Positions 27,626 to 38,300 of a stretch of DNA of 64,000 bases are shown piece after piece. Below the pieces are notes generated by a model. That model was given only the letters and a program-made list of their open reading frames with translations, did not search any database and was not told where the DNA came from. Each line of letters begins with the position of its first letter. The stretch's first letter is position 1. Origin of the DNA: Pseudonocardia acidicola (GTDB lineage: Bacteria > Actinomycetota > Actinomycetes > Mycobacteriales > Pseudonocardiaceae); assembly GCF_012911935.1 (NCBI RefSeq), contig NZ_JAAXLA010000035.1:1-64000 (forward strand), given 5' to 3'. The translations under genes were made by a program, and so were the position numbers.

Positions 27626-27635
27626 TGAGCGCTCA
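27626..27635. promoter_or_regulatory. MarR operator 2
   Basis: Perfect palindrome TGAGCGCTCA, the same TGAG-N2-CTCA pattern as operator 1. Its centre is about 42 bases away. A lone CTCAA half-site lies at 27617-27621. Confidence 0.6.
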
Positions 27636-27658
27636 ACTACATGGGAGACAGGATCACG

Positions 27659-28222
27659 ATGACCGCAGCAGCCAGCACGCAGATCCCCGGGTACGTCGCC
27701 GGGACCTGGGACATCGACGCGGTTCACTCCGATGTCTCGTTCACTGTTCGCCACATGATGGTGAGCAAGGTACGCGGCCGGTTCGGTTCCTTCACCGGTG
27801 AGATCGTCACCGGTGAGAACTTTGCCGACTCCACGGTGACCGCGACCATCGACGCCACCTCGATCGACACGAACAACGAGCAGCGCGACGGGCACATCAA
27901 GTCCGCCGACTTCTTCGACGTGGAGAACCACCCGGAGTGGACCTTCCGCTCCACCGGCATCCGCGCCGACGGCGAGGACTTCGTGCTCGACGGCGAACTC
28001 ACCATCAAGGGCGTCACCAAGCCGGTGAGGCTGAACCTGGAGGTCAACGGCTTCGGCCCGGACGCCTGGGGCGGCACCCGCGCCGGCTTCACCGCCACCA
28101 CCACCATCAACCGCAACGACTTCGGCGTCGACATCGCGATGCCGCTCGACGGCGGCGGCGTGGTCGTCAGCGAGAAGGTGCAGATCACCCTCGAGATCCA
28201 GGGCGTTCTGCGCCAGGCCTGA
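27659..28222 (+). CDS. YceI family protein
   Basis: A 187-residue YceI/lipocalin-like beta-barrel, a fold that binds isoprenoid chains. Typical blocks are WDIDAVHSDVSFTVRHMMVSKVRG near the start, IDTNNEQRDGHIKSADFFDV and LTIKGVTKPV. No signal peptide is present, so it is cytoplasmic here. ATG 27659 is chosen over 27641 because AGGA lies before it, whereas 27641 follows operator 2 directly. MarR-YceI pairs suggest a stress-inducible protein, but its ligand is unknown. Confidence 0.92.
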   Translation: MTAAASTQIPGYVAGTWDIDAVHSDVSFTVRHMMVSKVRGRFGSFTGEIVTGENFADSTVTATIDATSIDTNNEQRDGHIKSADFFDVENHPEWTFRSTGIRADGEDFVLDGELTIKGVTKPVRLNLEVNGFGPDAWGGTRAGFTATTTINRNDFGVDIAMPLDGGGVVVSEKVQITLEIQGVLRQA

Positions 28223-28345
28223 TCTCTTCCCTCCCAGCGCTCCGGCGGTGCCGGGGTCCGCGGTCACCGCGGTCCTCCCGGCACCGCCGTCGCTGTCTGC
28301 GGCCCGCGCCGGTCCTACGTGCCTCCCAACGCGGCTGCGTAGATG

Positions 28346-28384
28346 CCGAAGGGGCCGACCGGATCGTCCGGTCGGCCCCTTCGG
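28346..28384. terminator. Strong bidirectional terminator between yceI and arc
   Basis: Perfect 18-base-pair stem (28346-28363 with 28367-28384) and a TCG loop. It lies between convergent genes and is the best terminator in the window. The rest of the 175-base gap shows no gene. Confidence 0.85.
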
Positions 28385-28397
28385 GGTGATGCGGTGG

Positions 28398-30215
28398 CTA
28401 CAGGTACTGGCCGGTGTTCGAGGCGGTGTCGATCGCCCGCCCGGACTCGGCGTTCTTGCCGGTGACCAGGGTGCGGATGTAGACGATCCGCTCCCCCTTC
28501 TTGCCCGAGATCCGCGCCCAGTCGTCGGGGTTGGTCGTGTTGGGCAGGTCCTCGTTCTCGGCGAACTCGTCGACGATCGCGTCGAGCAGGTGCTGCACGC
28601 GCAGGCCGGGCTGGCCGGTCTCGAGCACCGACTTGATCGCCGCCTTCTTCGACCGGTCGACGATGTTCTGGATCATGGCGCCGGAGTTGAAGTCCTTGAA
28701 GTACAAGGTCTCCTTGTCACCGTTGGCGTAGGTGACCTCCAGGAACCGGTTCTCCTCGGTCTCGGCGTACATCCGCTCGACGACCTGCTGGATCATCGCG
28801 TCGACGCAGGCCTTGCGGTTGCCGGCGAACTCGGCGAGATCGTCGGTGTGGATCGGCAGCGTCTCGGTCAGGTACTTCGAGAAGATGTCCTGTGCCGCCT
28901 CGGCGTCCGGCCGCTCGATCTTGATCTTCACGTCCAGCCGGCCGGGCCGCAGGATCGCGGGGTCGATCATGTCCTCGCGGTTCGAGGCGCCGATGACGAT
29001 GACGTTCTCGAGACCCTCGACCCCGTCGATCTCCGACAGCAACTGCGGCACGATCGTCGTCTCGACATCGGAGGACACCCCGGACCCGCGGGTCCGGAAG
29101 ATCGAGTCCATCTCGTCGAAGAACACGATGACCGGCGTGCCCTCGCTGGCCTTCTCGCGCGCCCGCTGGAAGATCAGCCGGATGTGCCGCTCGGTCTCAC
29201 CGACGAACTTGTTGAGCAGCTCGGGGCCCTTGATGTTCAGGAAGAACGAGCGGGCCTCGTTCGGGTCGTCGCCGCGGACCGCGGCCACCTTCTTGGCCAG
29301 CGAGTTCGCCACCGCCTTGGCGATGAGCGTCTTGCCGCAGCCGGGCGGGCCGTAGAGCAGCACGCCCTTGGGCGGGCGCAGCTCGTACTCGCGGAAGAGC
29401 TCCGCGTGCAGGAACGGGAGCTCGACCGCGTCGCGGATCTGCTCGATCTGGCGGAACAGACCGCCGATGTCCTCGTAGGCGACGTCGGGGACCTCCTCCA
29501 GCACGAGGTCCTCGACCTCGGCCTTCGGAACGCGCTCGTAGGCGTAGCCGGCCTTGGTGTCCACCAGCAGCGAGTCGCCGGGCTTGAGCGGCACCGCGTC
29601 GGGGTTGTCCGGGCCGGGGATCAGCGGGGCGGCGAGCCACACCACCCGCTCCTCATCGGCGTGGCCGACCACGAGGGCCCGCCCGGCCAGACCGTCGGCG
29701 GTGGGGTCGGAGAGCACCTCGCGCAGACCGCAGACCTCACCGATGCGCTCGTAGTCGCCGGCCTCGACGACCGTGAGCGCCTCGTTGAGGCGCACGGTCT
29801 GCCCGCTGCGCAGATCCTCGGTCTGCACCGCCGGGGAGACAGCAACCCGCATCCGGCGGCCGGACGTGAACACGTCCACCGTCTCGTCGGGGTAGCGGGC
29901 CAGGAACACGCCATAGCCGCTCGGTGGCTGGGCGAGTCGATCGACCTCTTCGCGCAGGGCGATGAGCTGACTGCGCGCTTCCTTCAGCGTCTCGGTCAGC
30001 TTCTCGTTGCGTGCACTGAGTTGGGACAGTCGGCTGGCCGACTCGGCGAGCCGCTGCTCCAGAATACGTGCGTGCCGGGGCGACTCGGTGAGCTTTCGCC
30101 GGAGCAGAGCGACCTCTTCTTCGAGGAAGCGAATCTGAGCGGTCGCCTCTGCTGGGCTGAGATCCCCGTGTTCACCTGGGTCACGCCTGCCGGGACCGTC
30201 GTCGTAGGGGTTCAC
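28398..30215 (-). CDS. arc: Proteasome-activating AAA ATPase ARC/Mpa
   Basis: A 605-residue hexameric unfoldase. It captures Pup-tagged proteins through its N-terminal coiled coil and feeds them to the 20S core. The first 90 residues carry a coiled coil ([14 protein letters not shown] onward), followed by two OB folds. The AAA module has Walker A GPPGCGKT, Walker [13 protein letters not shown] and arginine-finger region [10 protein letters not shown]-like residues ([16 protein letters not shown]). The C-terminus ends GQYL, the docking tail for PrcA pockets. GTG 30215 has a GGGAGG ribosome site. In mycobacteria the same gene is called mpa. Confidence 0.96.
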   Translation of the reverse strand: MNPYDDGPGRRDPGEHGDLSPAEATAQIRFLEEEVALLRRKLTESPRHARILEQRLAESASRLSQLSARNEKLTETLKEARSQLIALREEVDRLAQPPSGYGVFLARYPDETVDVFTSGRRMRVAVSPAVQTEDLRSGQTVRLNEALTVVEAGDYERIGEVCGLREVLSDPTADGLAGRALVVGHADEERVVWLAAPLIPGPDNPDAVPLKPGDSLLVDTKAGYAYERVPKAEVEDLVLEEVPDVAYEDIGGLFRQIEQIRDAVELPFLHAELFREYELRPPKGVLLYGPPGCGKTLIAKAVANSLAKKVAAVRGDDPNEARSFFLNIKGPELLNKFVGETERHIRLIFQRAREKASEGTPVIVFFDEMDSIFRTRGSGVSSDVETTIVPQLLSEIDGVEGLENVIVIGASNREDMIDPAILRPGRLDVKIKIERPDAEAAQDIFSKYLTETLPIHTDDLAEFAGNRKACVDAMIQQVVERMYAETEENRFLEVTYANGDKETLYFKDFNSGAMIQNIVDRSKKAAIKSVLETGQPGLRVQHLLDAIVDEFAENEDLPNTTNPDDWARISGKKGERIVYIRTLVTGKNAESGRAIDTASNTGQYL

Positions 30216-30376
30216 GGCATCCTCCCTCCGTGTTCCGTTTCCATACGGTACCTGCGAACGCCACCGGCGGTGGTGCGGCGAATCGGTGATCCATCACTCA
30301 GCCGGACGGCACCTTGACGCCTTACCCCTGTCTGCAATCCGTAACCAGGCCGCCACCCGGATTCGGCCGGTTGCCG

Positions 30377-31342
<966 letters not shown>

Positions 31343-31343
31343 C

Positions 31344-31349
31344 TACCGT
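31344..31349 (+). promoter_or_regulatory. Candidate -10 element of the RecB-like gene
   Basis: TACCGT, 7 bases before GTG 31357. Confidence 0.35.
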
Positions 31350-31356
31350 GGGCGCC

Positions 31357-32298
31357 GTGACCGAGATCGCCGGGACCACCGAGCCGGACGGGCACCCCCG
31401 GCGCCGTCCGGCGCTGTCGCCGTCCCGGGCCGGTGACTTCAAGCAGTGCCCGCTGTTGTACCGGTTCCGGGCCATCGACCGGCTTCCGGAGCGGCCGAGC
31501 CGGGCCCAGGTCCGCGGAACGGTGGTCCACGCGGTCCTGGAGCGGCTCTACGAGCTTCGCGCAGCCGAACGGCTGCCCGCGGCCGCCAGGGCACTCGTGA
31601 GGCCGGTCTGGAGCGAGCTGGTGGCGCAGGCCCCGGAACTGGTCGCCGAGCTGTTCGACGGCCCGGACGACCCGGAGCTGCCGGTCTGGCTGGAGTCGGC
31701 GGGCGGGCTGCTGGACTCCTATTTCCGGCTCGAGGACCCGCGCCGGCTCGAACCGGAGGCCCGCGAGCTGCTGGTGGAGACCGAGCTGGCGTCGGGCCTG
31801 CTGCTGCGCGGCTACGTGGACCGGATCGACGTCGCGCCGACCGGGGAGATCCGGGTGGTCGACTACAAGACCGGCGCCGCGCCCCGGGAGGTGGCCGAGG
31901 CCCGGGCGCTGTTCCAGATGAAGTTCTACGCGCTGGTGCTGCTGCACCTGCGCGGCGTCGTGCCCACCCAGCTGCGCCTGATGTACCTGGCCGACTCCGA
32001 GGCGCTCACCTACGAACCCGACGAGGCGGAGCTACGCCGCTTCGAACGCACCCTCGACGCGATCTGGCAGGCGATCCTGCTGGCCGGCCACACCGGCGAC
32101 TTCCGGCCCAACCCGGGCAAGCTGTGCGAGTGGTGCAGCCACCGCCCCATCTGCCCGGCCTGGGAGGGGACCCCGCCGGACTACCCCGGGTGGCCCGAGC
32201 CCATCGACATGCCCGCCGCCGGCCTCGCCGTGGCGACGGGCGACGGACCGGTGGCCGGATCCGGCGCGTTCGCGGCCCTGGTCGACCGCGCCGAGTGA
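31357..32298 (+). CDS. RecB/Cas4-type PD-(D/E)XK exonuclease with Fe-S cluster
   Basis: A 313-residue single-strand-type nuclease domain. It has SPSRAGDFKQCPLLYRF at the N-terminus, RGTVVHAVLE (the first histidine), GYVDRID and VVDYKTG (the D and D-x-K catalytic residues). Cysteines in FKQCP, CEWC and ICP fit the four-Cys 4Fe-4S cluster of AddB/Cas4 nucleases. It lacks a helicase domain. No CRISPR array or Cas genes are nearby, so it is a stand-alone DNA-repair nuclease like Rv2119. GTG 31357 is the likely start. Confidence 0.88.
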   Translation: MTEIAGTTEPDGHPRRRPALSPSRAGDFKQCPLLYRFRAIDRLPERPSRAQVRGTVVHAVLERLYELRAAERLPAAARALVRPVWSELVAQAPELVAELFDGPDDPELPVWLESAGGLLDSYFRLEDPRRLEPEARELLVETELASGLLLRGYVDRIDVAPTGEIRVVDYKTGAAPREVAEARALFQMKFYALVLLHLRGVVPTQLRLMYLADSEALTYEPDEAELRRFERTLDAIWQAILLAGHTGDFRPNPGKLCEWCSHRPICPAWEGTPPDYPGWPEPIDMPAAGLAVATGDGPVAGSGAFAALVDRAE

Positions 32299-32319
32299 CC
32301 CGCGGGGCATGATCGGGCG

Positions 32320-33138
32320 GTGAGTGAGCTCGAGCCGTACTACCTGCCCCTCGGCGACGCCTGCGGCGGCTCCGGGACCGGGCGCTTCCACGCCACCTTC
32401 TCCACCACCGGCCCCTGGTTCGCCGACGCGCAGCACGTCGGCCCGCCGTCGGCGTTGCTGGTCCGGGCCTTGGAGCGGTGCGCACCGAGCCGGCCGGACG
32501 GACCGCAGCTGCAGCTGTCCCGGATCACCGTGGAGGTCCTCGGCCCGGTCCCGGCCGGCGAGATCGAGGTGCAGGCGGGTGTCGAGCGGTCGGGCCGCAC
32601 CATCGAGATGCTCGGCGCCGAGATGACCGCCGGTGGCCGGGCCGTGCTGCGTGCCCGGGCGTGGCGACTGGCCGCCACCGACACCGCGACCGCCGCGGTC
32701 GGCGAGGCCGCGCCGCTGCCGCCGCCCTCGGAGGGCACGCCCCGCCCGGCGCGCCCGGACGGCTGGTTGCCCGGCTTCATGGACACCCTGGAGTGGCGCT
32801 GGCTGCGCGGCTGGCTGGCCGAGCCGGGGCCGGGCACGGCGTGGGCGCGGCAGCGGGTGCCGCTGGTGGACGGGGAGAAGCCGAGCCCGCTGCAGCGGCT
32901 CGCGGTGGTGGCCGACTCGGCCAACGGGGCGGCGGCCCGGCTCGACATCCGCGAGTGGCTGTTCGTCAACACCGAGCTGACGCTGCACCTGCACCGGCCG
33001 CCGGTCGGCGAGTGGATCGGCCTGGACGCGGCGACCGTGGTCGGTCCGAGCGGGCTGGGCACGGTGTCGGCGCTGTTGTTCGACGAGCACGGCCACACCG
33101 GCCAGGCCGCGCAGAACCTGACGGTCCGCCGGCGCTGA
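32320..33138 (+). CDS. Acyl-CoA thioesterase family (TesB-like) protein
   Basis: A 272-residue double hotdog-fold protein of the thioesterase-like superfamily. The first hotdog has GRFHATFSTTGPWF, and QLSRITVEVLGPVPAGEIEV covers its long strand pair. The second has RQRVPLVDGEKPSPLQRLAV, then DSANG and LFVNTELTLHLHRPP, with a GEWIGLDA turn. This arrangement matches actinobacterial TesB-type proteins of unknown substrate. It starts GTG 32320, 21 bases after the nuclease gene, so the two may be co-transcribed. It ends at a hairpin. Confidence 0.85.
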   Translation: MSELEPYYLPLGDACGGSGTGRFHATFSTTGPWFADAQHVGPPSALLVRALERCAPSRPDGPQLQLSRITVEVLGPVPAGEIEVQAGVERSGRTIEMLGAEMTAGGRAVLRARAWRLAATDTATAAVGEAAPLPPPSEGTPRPARPDGWLPGFMDTLEWRWLRGWLAEPGPGTAWARQRVPLVDGEKPSPLQRLAVVADSANGAAARLDIREWLFVNTELTLHLHRPPVGEWIGLDAATVVGPSGLGTVSALLFDEHGHTGQAAQNLTVRRR

Positions 33139-33159
33139 CCAGGGCCTCACACGCAGCGA

Positions 33160-33192
33160 CCTCGTCGTCCGCCGGACCGGTGGACGACGAGG
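33160..33192. terminator. Bidirectional terminator between the thioesterase gene and hisG
   Basis: Perfect 11-base stem CCTCGTCGTCC/GGACGACGAGG with an 11-base loop, in the 70-base convergent gap. Confidence 0.7.
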
Positions 33193-33208
33193 CCGGGGGC
33201 GGGGCGGG

Positions 33209-34093
33209 TCAGCCGTTGCGGCCGTCGACGGCGCGGCAGGAGCGGATCTCCGAGGTCAGGATCGCGCGGGCGCCGATCGCGGCCAGCTTGTCCATCACGC
33301 TGTTCGCGCAGGTGCGCTTGACCATCGACCGGACCGCCACCCAGTTGTCGTCGGACAGCGGCGAGATCGTCGGGGCCTGCAGACCCGGGGTGATCTTCTT
33401 GGCGTCGTCGAGCACCGACTTGGGGCAGTCGTAGTCCAGCATCAGGTACTGCCGGGCGTAGACGACACCGCGCAGCCGCTCGGTGAAGATGGTCTTGGCC
33501 TTCTTGATCTCCTCGGAGTCCACCCGGTCGGGACGCGGCTCGCGCTCGATCAGGGTGGCCTGCGACTCGGCGATCGGGTCGCCGATCACCTTGAGGCCGT
33601 GCTGGCGCAGCGTGCGGCCGGAGGACACGACGTCGGCGATCGCGTCGGCCAGCCCGAGCTGCACCGAGATCTCCACCGCGCCGTCCAGCTTGATGATCTT
33701 CGCGCCGATCCGCTTGCCGCTCAGGTGCGAGCGGACCAGCCGCGGGTAGGACGTGGCGATCGTCTTGCCGTCGAGGTCCTCGAGCTTCCAGTCCCTGCCC
33801 TCGGGGGCGGCGAAGCGGAACTTCGACGCGCCGAACCCGAGTTGGAGGACGTCGTGGACCTGGCTGCCGGACTCCTCCATGAGGTCGTGCCCGGTCACGC
33901 CCAGGTGCAGGTCGCCCGAGCCGACGTAGGTCGCGATGTCCTTCGGCCGCAGGTAGAAGAACTCGATGCCGTTCTCCTCGTCGATCATGCTGAGGTCGCG
34001 GGAGTCGGAGCGCTGCCGGTAGCCCGCCTCCCGCATCATCGTCGCTGCGGGCTCGGCGAGGGTGCCCTTGTTCGGGAGGGCGACGCGGAGCAT
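33209..34093 (-). CDS. hisG: ATP phosphoribosyltransferase, long form
   Basis: HisG catalyses the first committed step of histidine synthesis, joining ATP and PRPP. The 294-residue long form has the catalytic domains ([57 protein letters not shown]) and a C-terminal ACT-like regulatory domain ([18 protein letters not shown]) that binds histidine for feedback control. No HisZ is needed. GAGGAG precedes the ATG. hisE sits 36 bases upstream on the same strand, as in M. tuberculosis. Confidence 0.97.
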   Translation of the reverse strand: MLRVALPNKGTLAEPAATMMREAGYRQRSDSRDLSMIDEENGIEFFYLRPKDIATYVGSGDLHLGVTGHDLMEESGSQVHDVLQLGFGASKFRFAAPEGRDWKLEDLDGKTIATSYPRLVRSHLSGKRIGAKIIKLDGAVEISVQLGLADAIADVVSSGRTLRQHGLKVIGDPIAESQATLIEREPRPDRVDSEEIKKAKTIFTERLRGVVYARQYLMLDYDCPKSVLDDAKKITPGLQAPTISPLSDDNWVAVRSMVKRTCANSVMDKLAAIGARAILTSEIRSCRAVDGRNG

Positions 34094-34129
34094 GAGTTCT
34101 CCTCGGTAATGCAGATGTTCGCGGTGTGT

Positions 34130-34393
34130 TTACAGGAACTTGTAGACGTCTTCGAGCGTCAGGCCACGGCCGAGCATGATCACCTGCACCCGGTAGAGGA
34201 GCTGTGAGATCTCCTCGGCCAGAGCGGCGTCGGCCTCGTGCTCGGCGGCCAGCCAGACCTCGCCGGCCTCCTCGAGCAGCTTCTTGCCCTGCGCGTGGAC
34301 CCCGGCATCGAGCGCGGCCACCGTCCCCGATCCGGCCGGCCTGCTGGCCGCTTTCTCGGTGAGTTCGGCGAACAGCCCGTCGAAGGTCTTCAC
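34130..34393 (-). CDS. hisE: Phosphoribosyl-ATP diphosphatase
   Basis: HisE hydrolyses phosphoribosyl-ATP to phosphoribosyl-AMP, the second step of histidine synthesis. The 87-residue all-alpha MazG-like protein has [18 protein letters not shown] and the helix [14 protein letters not shown], which carry the acidic metal ligands. The start GTG 34393 ([11 protein letters not shown]) has GGGAG 8 bases before it; an upstream ATG at 34423 would add ten residues. It precedes hisG. Confidence 0.95.
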   Translation of the reverse strand: MKTFDGLFAELTEKAASRPAGSGTVAALDAGVHAQGKKLLEEAGEVWLAAEHEADAALAEEISQLLYRVQVIMLGRGLTLEDVYKFL

Positions 34394-34571
34394 CCGAGTA
34401 TCTCCCTTCCACCTCAGTGTCATAGGCCGCGGACACGCCCACGATCCGGCAGAGCTGTGGTGCTGCTGACGGGCCACGGGCTGCGCCGGATGGCGGTGAA
34501 CCCGCCGGTCGGAGCGCGGCCCGGGCCGGTCGGCATGCCGACGAACGGACCCGGGGCCGGGCCCAACGGTC

Positions 34572-35363
34572 TCACGGCGCGTAGTCGGACCTGACACGGG
34601 TATATGCCTCGACGACGTCGGTGGGGCGGAGCCCGACCAGGGATTCGCGGTGCACCCGGCCCGGCCCGACCGGCACCGGCACCTCGCACGGCACCACCAG
34701 CACGACCGCGCCGGCCCGCTCGGCGGCCAGCGCCCCGGTCGGCGAGTCCTCGACGGCGACGCACTCCCCCATCGGCACCCCGAGCAACTCGGCGGCCCGC
34801 AGGTACGGGTCCGGCGCGGGCTTGCCGCGGGCGACCTCGTCACCGCACACCGTGGTGGCGAAGTGTTCGCGGCCGATCCACTCCAGCGCCATCTCGGTGA
34901 GCTCGCGGCCGGTGTTGGTGACCAGCGCGGTGGCCCAGCCCGCCTCCCGCACGGTCAGCAGCGCCTCCTCCGCGCCCGGGCGCCACGGCAACCCCTCGGC
35001 GAACAGCTCGGCGGTGCGGGCCACCAGCCAGGCCCGCGCCTCGCGGGCCAGCCCCGGGGTCGGCGTCACCCCGACGTCGCGGAACAGGATCTCCAGGCTG
35101 CGCGCCATGTTCCCGCCGATGGTCTCGGCCCGGGCCGCGGCGCTGAGCTCACCGCCCAGCCACCGGGCCGTCTCGGACAGCGAGCGGTCCCACACCTTCT
35201 CCGAGTCGACCAGCGTGCCGTCCATGTCCCAGAGCACCGCCACGGGCCCCCTGCCCGTCCCGTCCTCACGAACGGCACGTTCGTTCACCAGGTGTGAACG
35301 GGAGTGCGGTTCGTGGGAACGCGGGAGCGGGTGGCGGGCGGCGGGCTCGGCGTCAGCCGGCAT
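34572..35363 (-). CDS. HAD-superfamily phosphatase
   Basis: A 263-residue (or shorter) HAD hydrolase of the beta-phosphoglucomutase-like group. Motif I is [10 protein letters not shown], motif [12 protein letters not shown], motif III the lysine in [11 protein letters not shown], and motif [13 protein letters not shown]. The cap helix bundle is between I and II. The longest frame starts at ATG 35363 and overlaps the metH stop by 11 bases, but the first 40 residues look poorly conserved. A GTG at 35243, directly before motif I, is an alternative. Substrate unknown. A palindrome at 35268-35284 lies inside the doubtful part. Confidence 0.85.
   Translation of the reverse strand: MPADAEPAARHPLPRSHEPHSRSHLVNERAVREDGTGRGPVAVLWDMDGTLVDSEKVWDRSLSETARWLGGELSAAARAETIGGNMARSLEILFRDVGVTPTPGLAREARAWLVARTAELFAEGLPWRPGAEEALLTVREAGWATALVTNTGRELTEMALEWIGREHFATTVCGDEVARGKPAPDPYLRAAELLGVPMGECVAVEDSPTGALAAERAGAVVLVVPCEVPVPVGPGRVHRESLVGLRPTDVVEAYTRVRSDYAP
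35268..35284. repeat. 17-base perfect dyad near the HAD gene start
   Basis: ACGAACG-GCA-CGTTCGT. If the HAD gene starts at 35243, this dyad is upstream of it and could be an operator. Confidence 0.4.
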
Positions 35364-38300
35364 TGAAGTACTTCGCCTCCGGGTGGTGGGCGACCAGGGC
35401 GTCAGTGGATTGCTCGGGGTGCAGTTGCAGCTCCTCGGACAGCTCGACGCCGATCCGGCCTGGCTGCAGCAGCTCGACGATCTTGGCGCGGTCCTCGAGG
35501 TTCGGGCAGGCGCCGTAGCCGAGGGAGTAGCGGGCGCCGCGGTAGCCGAGCTTGAAGAACTCCTCGACGTCGTCGGGGTCCTCCCCGGCGACGCTCCCGC
35601 CGGAGCTCCAGGTCAGCTCCTCGCGGATGCGCCGGTGCCAGTACTCGGCGAGCGCCTCGGTGAGCTGCACGCCCAGCCCGTGCACCTCGAGGTAGTCCCG
35701 GTAGGCGTCCTTGGCGAACAGCTCGTTGGCGTAGTCGGCGATCGGCCGGCCCATGGTCACCAGGTGCAGCGGCAGGACGTCGACCTCGCCGGCGTGGGCC
35801 GCGATCTCGCGCGGGCGCCAGAAGTCGGCCAGGCACAGGTGCCGGTCGCGGCGCTGGCGCGGGAACTCGAAGCGGAACCGGTCGGCGGCGTCCGCGTGGG
35901 CCTCTTCGAGCACGACGAGCGAGTCGCCCTCCGACACCGCCGGGAAGTAGCCGTAGACCACCGCCGCGTGCGCGAGCACGCCCTCGGTGGAGAGCCGCTC
36001 GAGCCAGTACCGCAGCCGCGGCCGGCCCTCGGACTCCACCAGCTCCTCGTACGACGGGCCGGAGCCGCCGCGGGCGCCGCGCAGACCCCACTGCCCGAGG
36101 AACAGCGCGCGCTCGTCGATCATGTGCGAGTAGTCGGCCAGCGAGATGCCCTTGACCACCCGGGTGCCCCAGAACGGCGGGGTGGGCAGTGGGTTGTCCA
36201 GCGTCACGTCGGAACGCGCGGGGATCGGGCCCGCAACCTCGGCCTCGGCCGCCCTGCGCTTGGCCGCGACCCGCTGCGAGCGCTCGTGGCGGGCCTTGCG
36301 CTCGGCCCGCTTGGCCTCCTCCTCGGCGTCGACGGCCGGTGCGTCACCGCGGACGCGGGCCATCGTGGCGTCCATCAGCCGCAGGCCCTCGAACGCGTCG
36401 CGGGCGTAGGAGACCCGGCCCTCGTAGATCTCGGCCAGGTCGTTCTCCACGTAGGAGCGGGTCAGCGCGGCCCCGCCGAGCAGCACCGGAAGCCTGCCCG
36501 CGACCCCCCGGGAGTTCATCTCCTGGAGGTTCTCCTTCATGATCACCGTGGACTTGACCAGCAGCCCGGACATCCCGACGGCGTCGGCCTTGTGCTCCTC
36601 GGCGGCCGACAGGATCGTCGAGATGGGCTGCTTGATGCCCAGGTTGACCACGGTGTAGCCGTTGTTGGTCAGGATGATGTCGACGAGGTTCTTGCCGATG
36701 TCGTGCACGTCGCCCTTGACCGTGGCCAGCACGATCGTGCCCTTGCCGTCGGAGTCGGTCTTCTCCATGTGCGGCTCGAGATGCGCCACCGCGGTCTTCA
36801 TCACCTCGGCGCTCTGCAGCACGAACGGCAGCTGCATCTGCCCCGACCCGAACAGCTCGCCGACGGTCTTCATGCCGGCCAGCAGCGTGTCGTTGATGAT
36901 CTCCAGGGCGGGCCGCTCCTCGAGCGCGGCGTCGAGGTCGGCCTCCAGGCCGGGGCGCTCGCCGTCGACGATGCGCCGCTCCAGGCGCTCGAACAGCGGC
37001 AGCGCGGCCAGTTCCTCGGCCCGGCCCGCCTTCGCCGAGGACGCCGTGACGCCCTCGAAGAGCTCCATGAACCGGTTCAGTGGGTCGTAGCCCTCACGGC
37101 GCCGGTCGTAGACCAGGTCCAGCGCCACCGACCGCTGCTCGTCCGGGATCTTCGCCATCGGCAGGATCTTCGCCGCGCTCACGATCGCGGTGTCCAGCCC
37201 GGCGTTGACGCACTCGTGCAGGAACACCGAGTTCAGCACCTGGCGGGCGGCGGCGTTGAGCCCGAAGGAGACGTTGGAGACCCCGAGCGTGGTCTGCACC
37301 TCCGGGTGGCGGCGCTTGAGCTCGCGGATCGCCCCGATGGTCTCCAGCGCGTCGCGGCGGACCTCCTCCTGCCCGGTGGTGATCGGGAAGGTGAGGGTGT
37401 CCACGACGATGTCGGAGACCCGCATGCCGTGGTTGGTGGTCAGGTCCCGGATCAGCCGGTCGGCCACCCGGACCTTCCACTCCGCGGTGCGCGCCTGGCC
37501 CTCCTCGTCGATGCACAGCGCGACGACGGCGCAACCGTGCTCGCGGACGAGTTCCATCGTGCGCTGGAAGCGCGAGCCGGGGCCGTCGCCGTCCTCGTAG
37601 TTCACCGAGTTGACGATGCAGCGCCCGCCCAGGCGCTCCAGCCCGGCGCGCAGCACCTCGGGCTCGGTGGAGTCGAGCATCACCGGCAGCGTCGACGCGG
37701 TGGCCAGCCGGCCGGCCAGTTCGGCCATGTCGGCAGCACCGTCGCGGCCCACGTAGTCGACGCACAGGTCGATCAGGTGCGCGCCGTCGCGGGTCTGTTC
37801 GCGGGCGATCCCGACACAGTCCTCCCAGCGCTCGGCGAGCATGGCCTCGCGGAAGGCCTTGGAACCGTTCGCGTTGGTCCGCTCGCCGACCATCAGCACG
37901 GAGGTGTCCTGGCGGAACGGCACCGCCGCGTACAGCGAGCTGACGCCCGGCTCCGGGCGCGGGTGCCGTTCGGCCGGGGTGACCTGCGGAATGGCCTCGG
38001 CGACGGCGCGCACGTGCGCCGGGGTCGTCCCGCAGCAGCCGCCGACCAGCCGCAGCCCGTACTCCCGGACGAACGAGGCCAGCGCCTGCGCCAGCTCCTC
38101 GGGGGTCAGCGGGTACTGCGCGCCGTTCGGGCCCAGCTGCGGCAGGCCGGCGTTGGGCATCACCGACAGCGGGATCCGGGCCTGCTTGGACAGCGTGCGC
38201 AGGTGCTCGCTCATCTCGGCCGGGCCGGTCGCGCAGTTCAACCCGATCAGGTCGATGCCCAGCGGCTCCAGCGCCGTCAGCGCAGCTCCGATCTCGCTGC

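Noticed and set aside
31357-32298. Cas4 of a CRISPR system
   Set aside because: No Cas1, Cas2 or repeats nearby, and the gene order (trmI divergent) matches the mycobacterial repair nuclease Rv2119.
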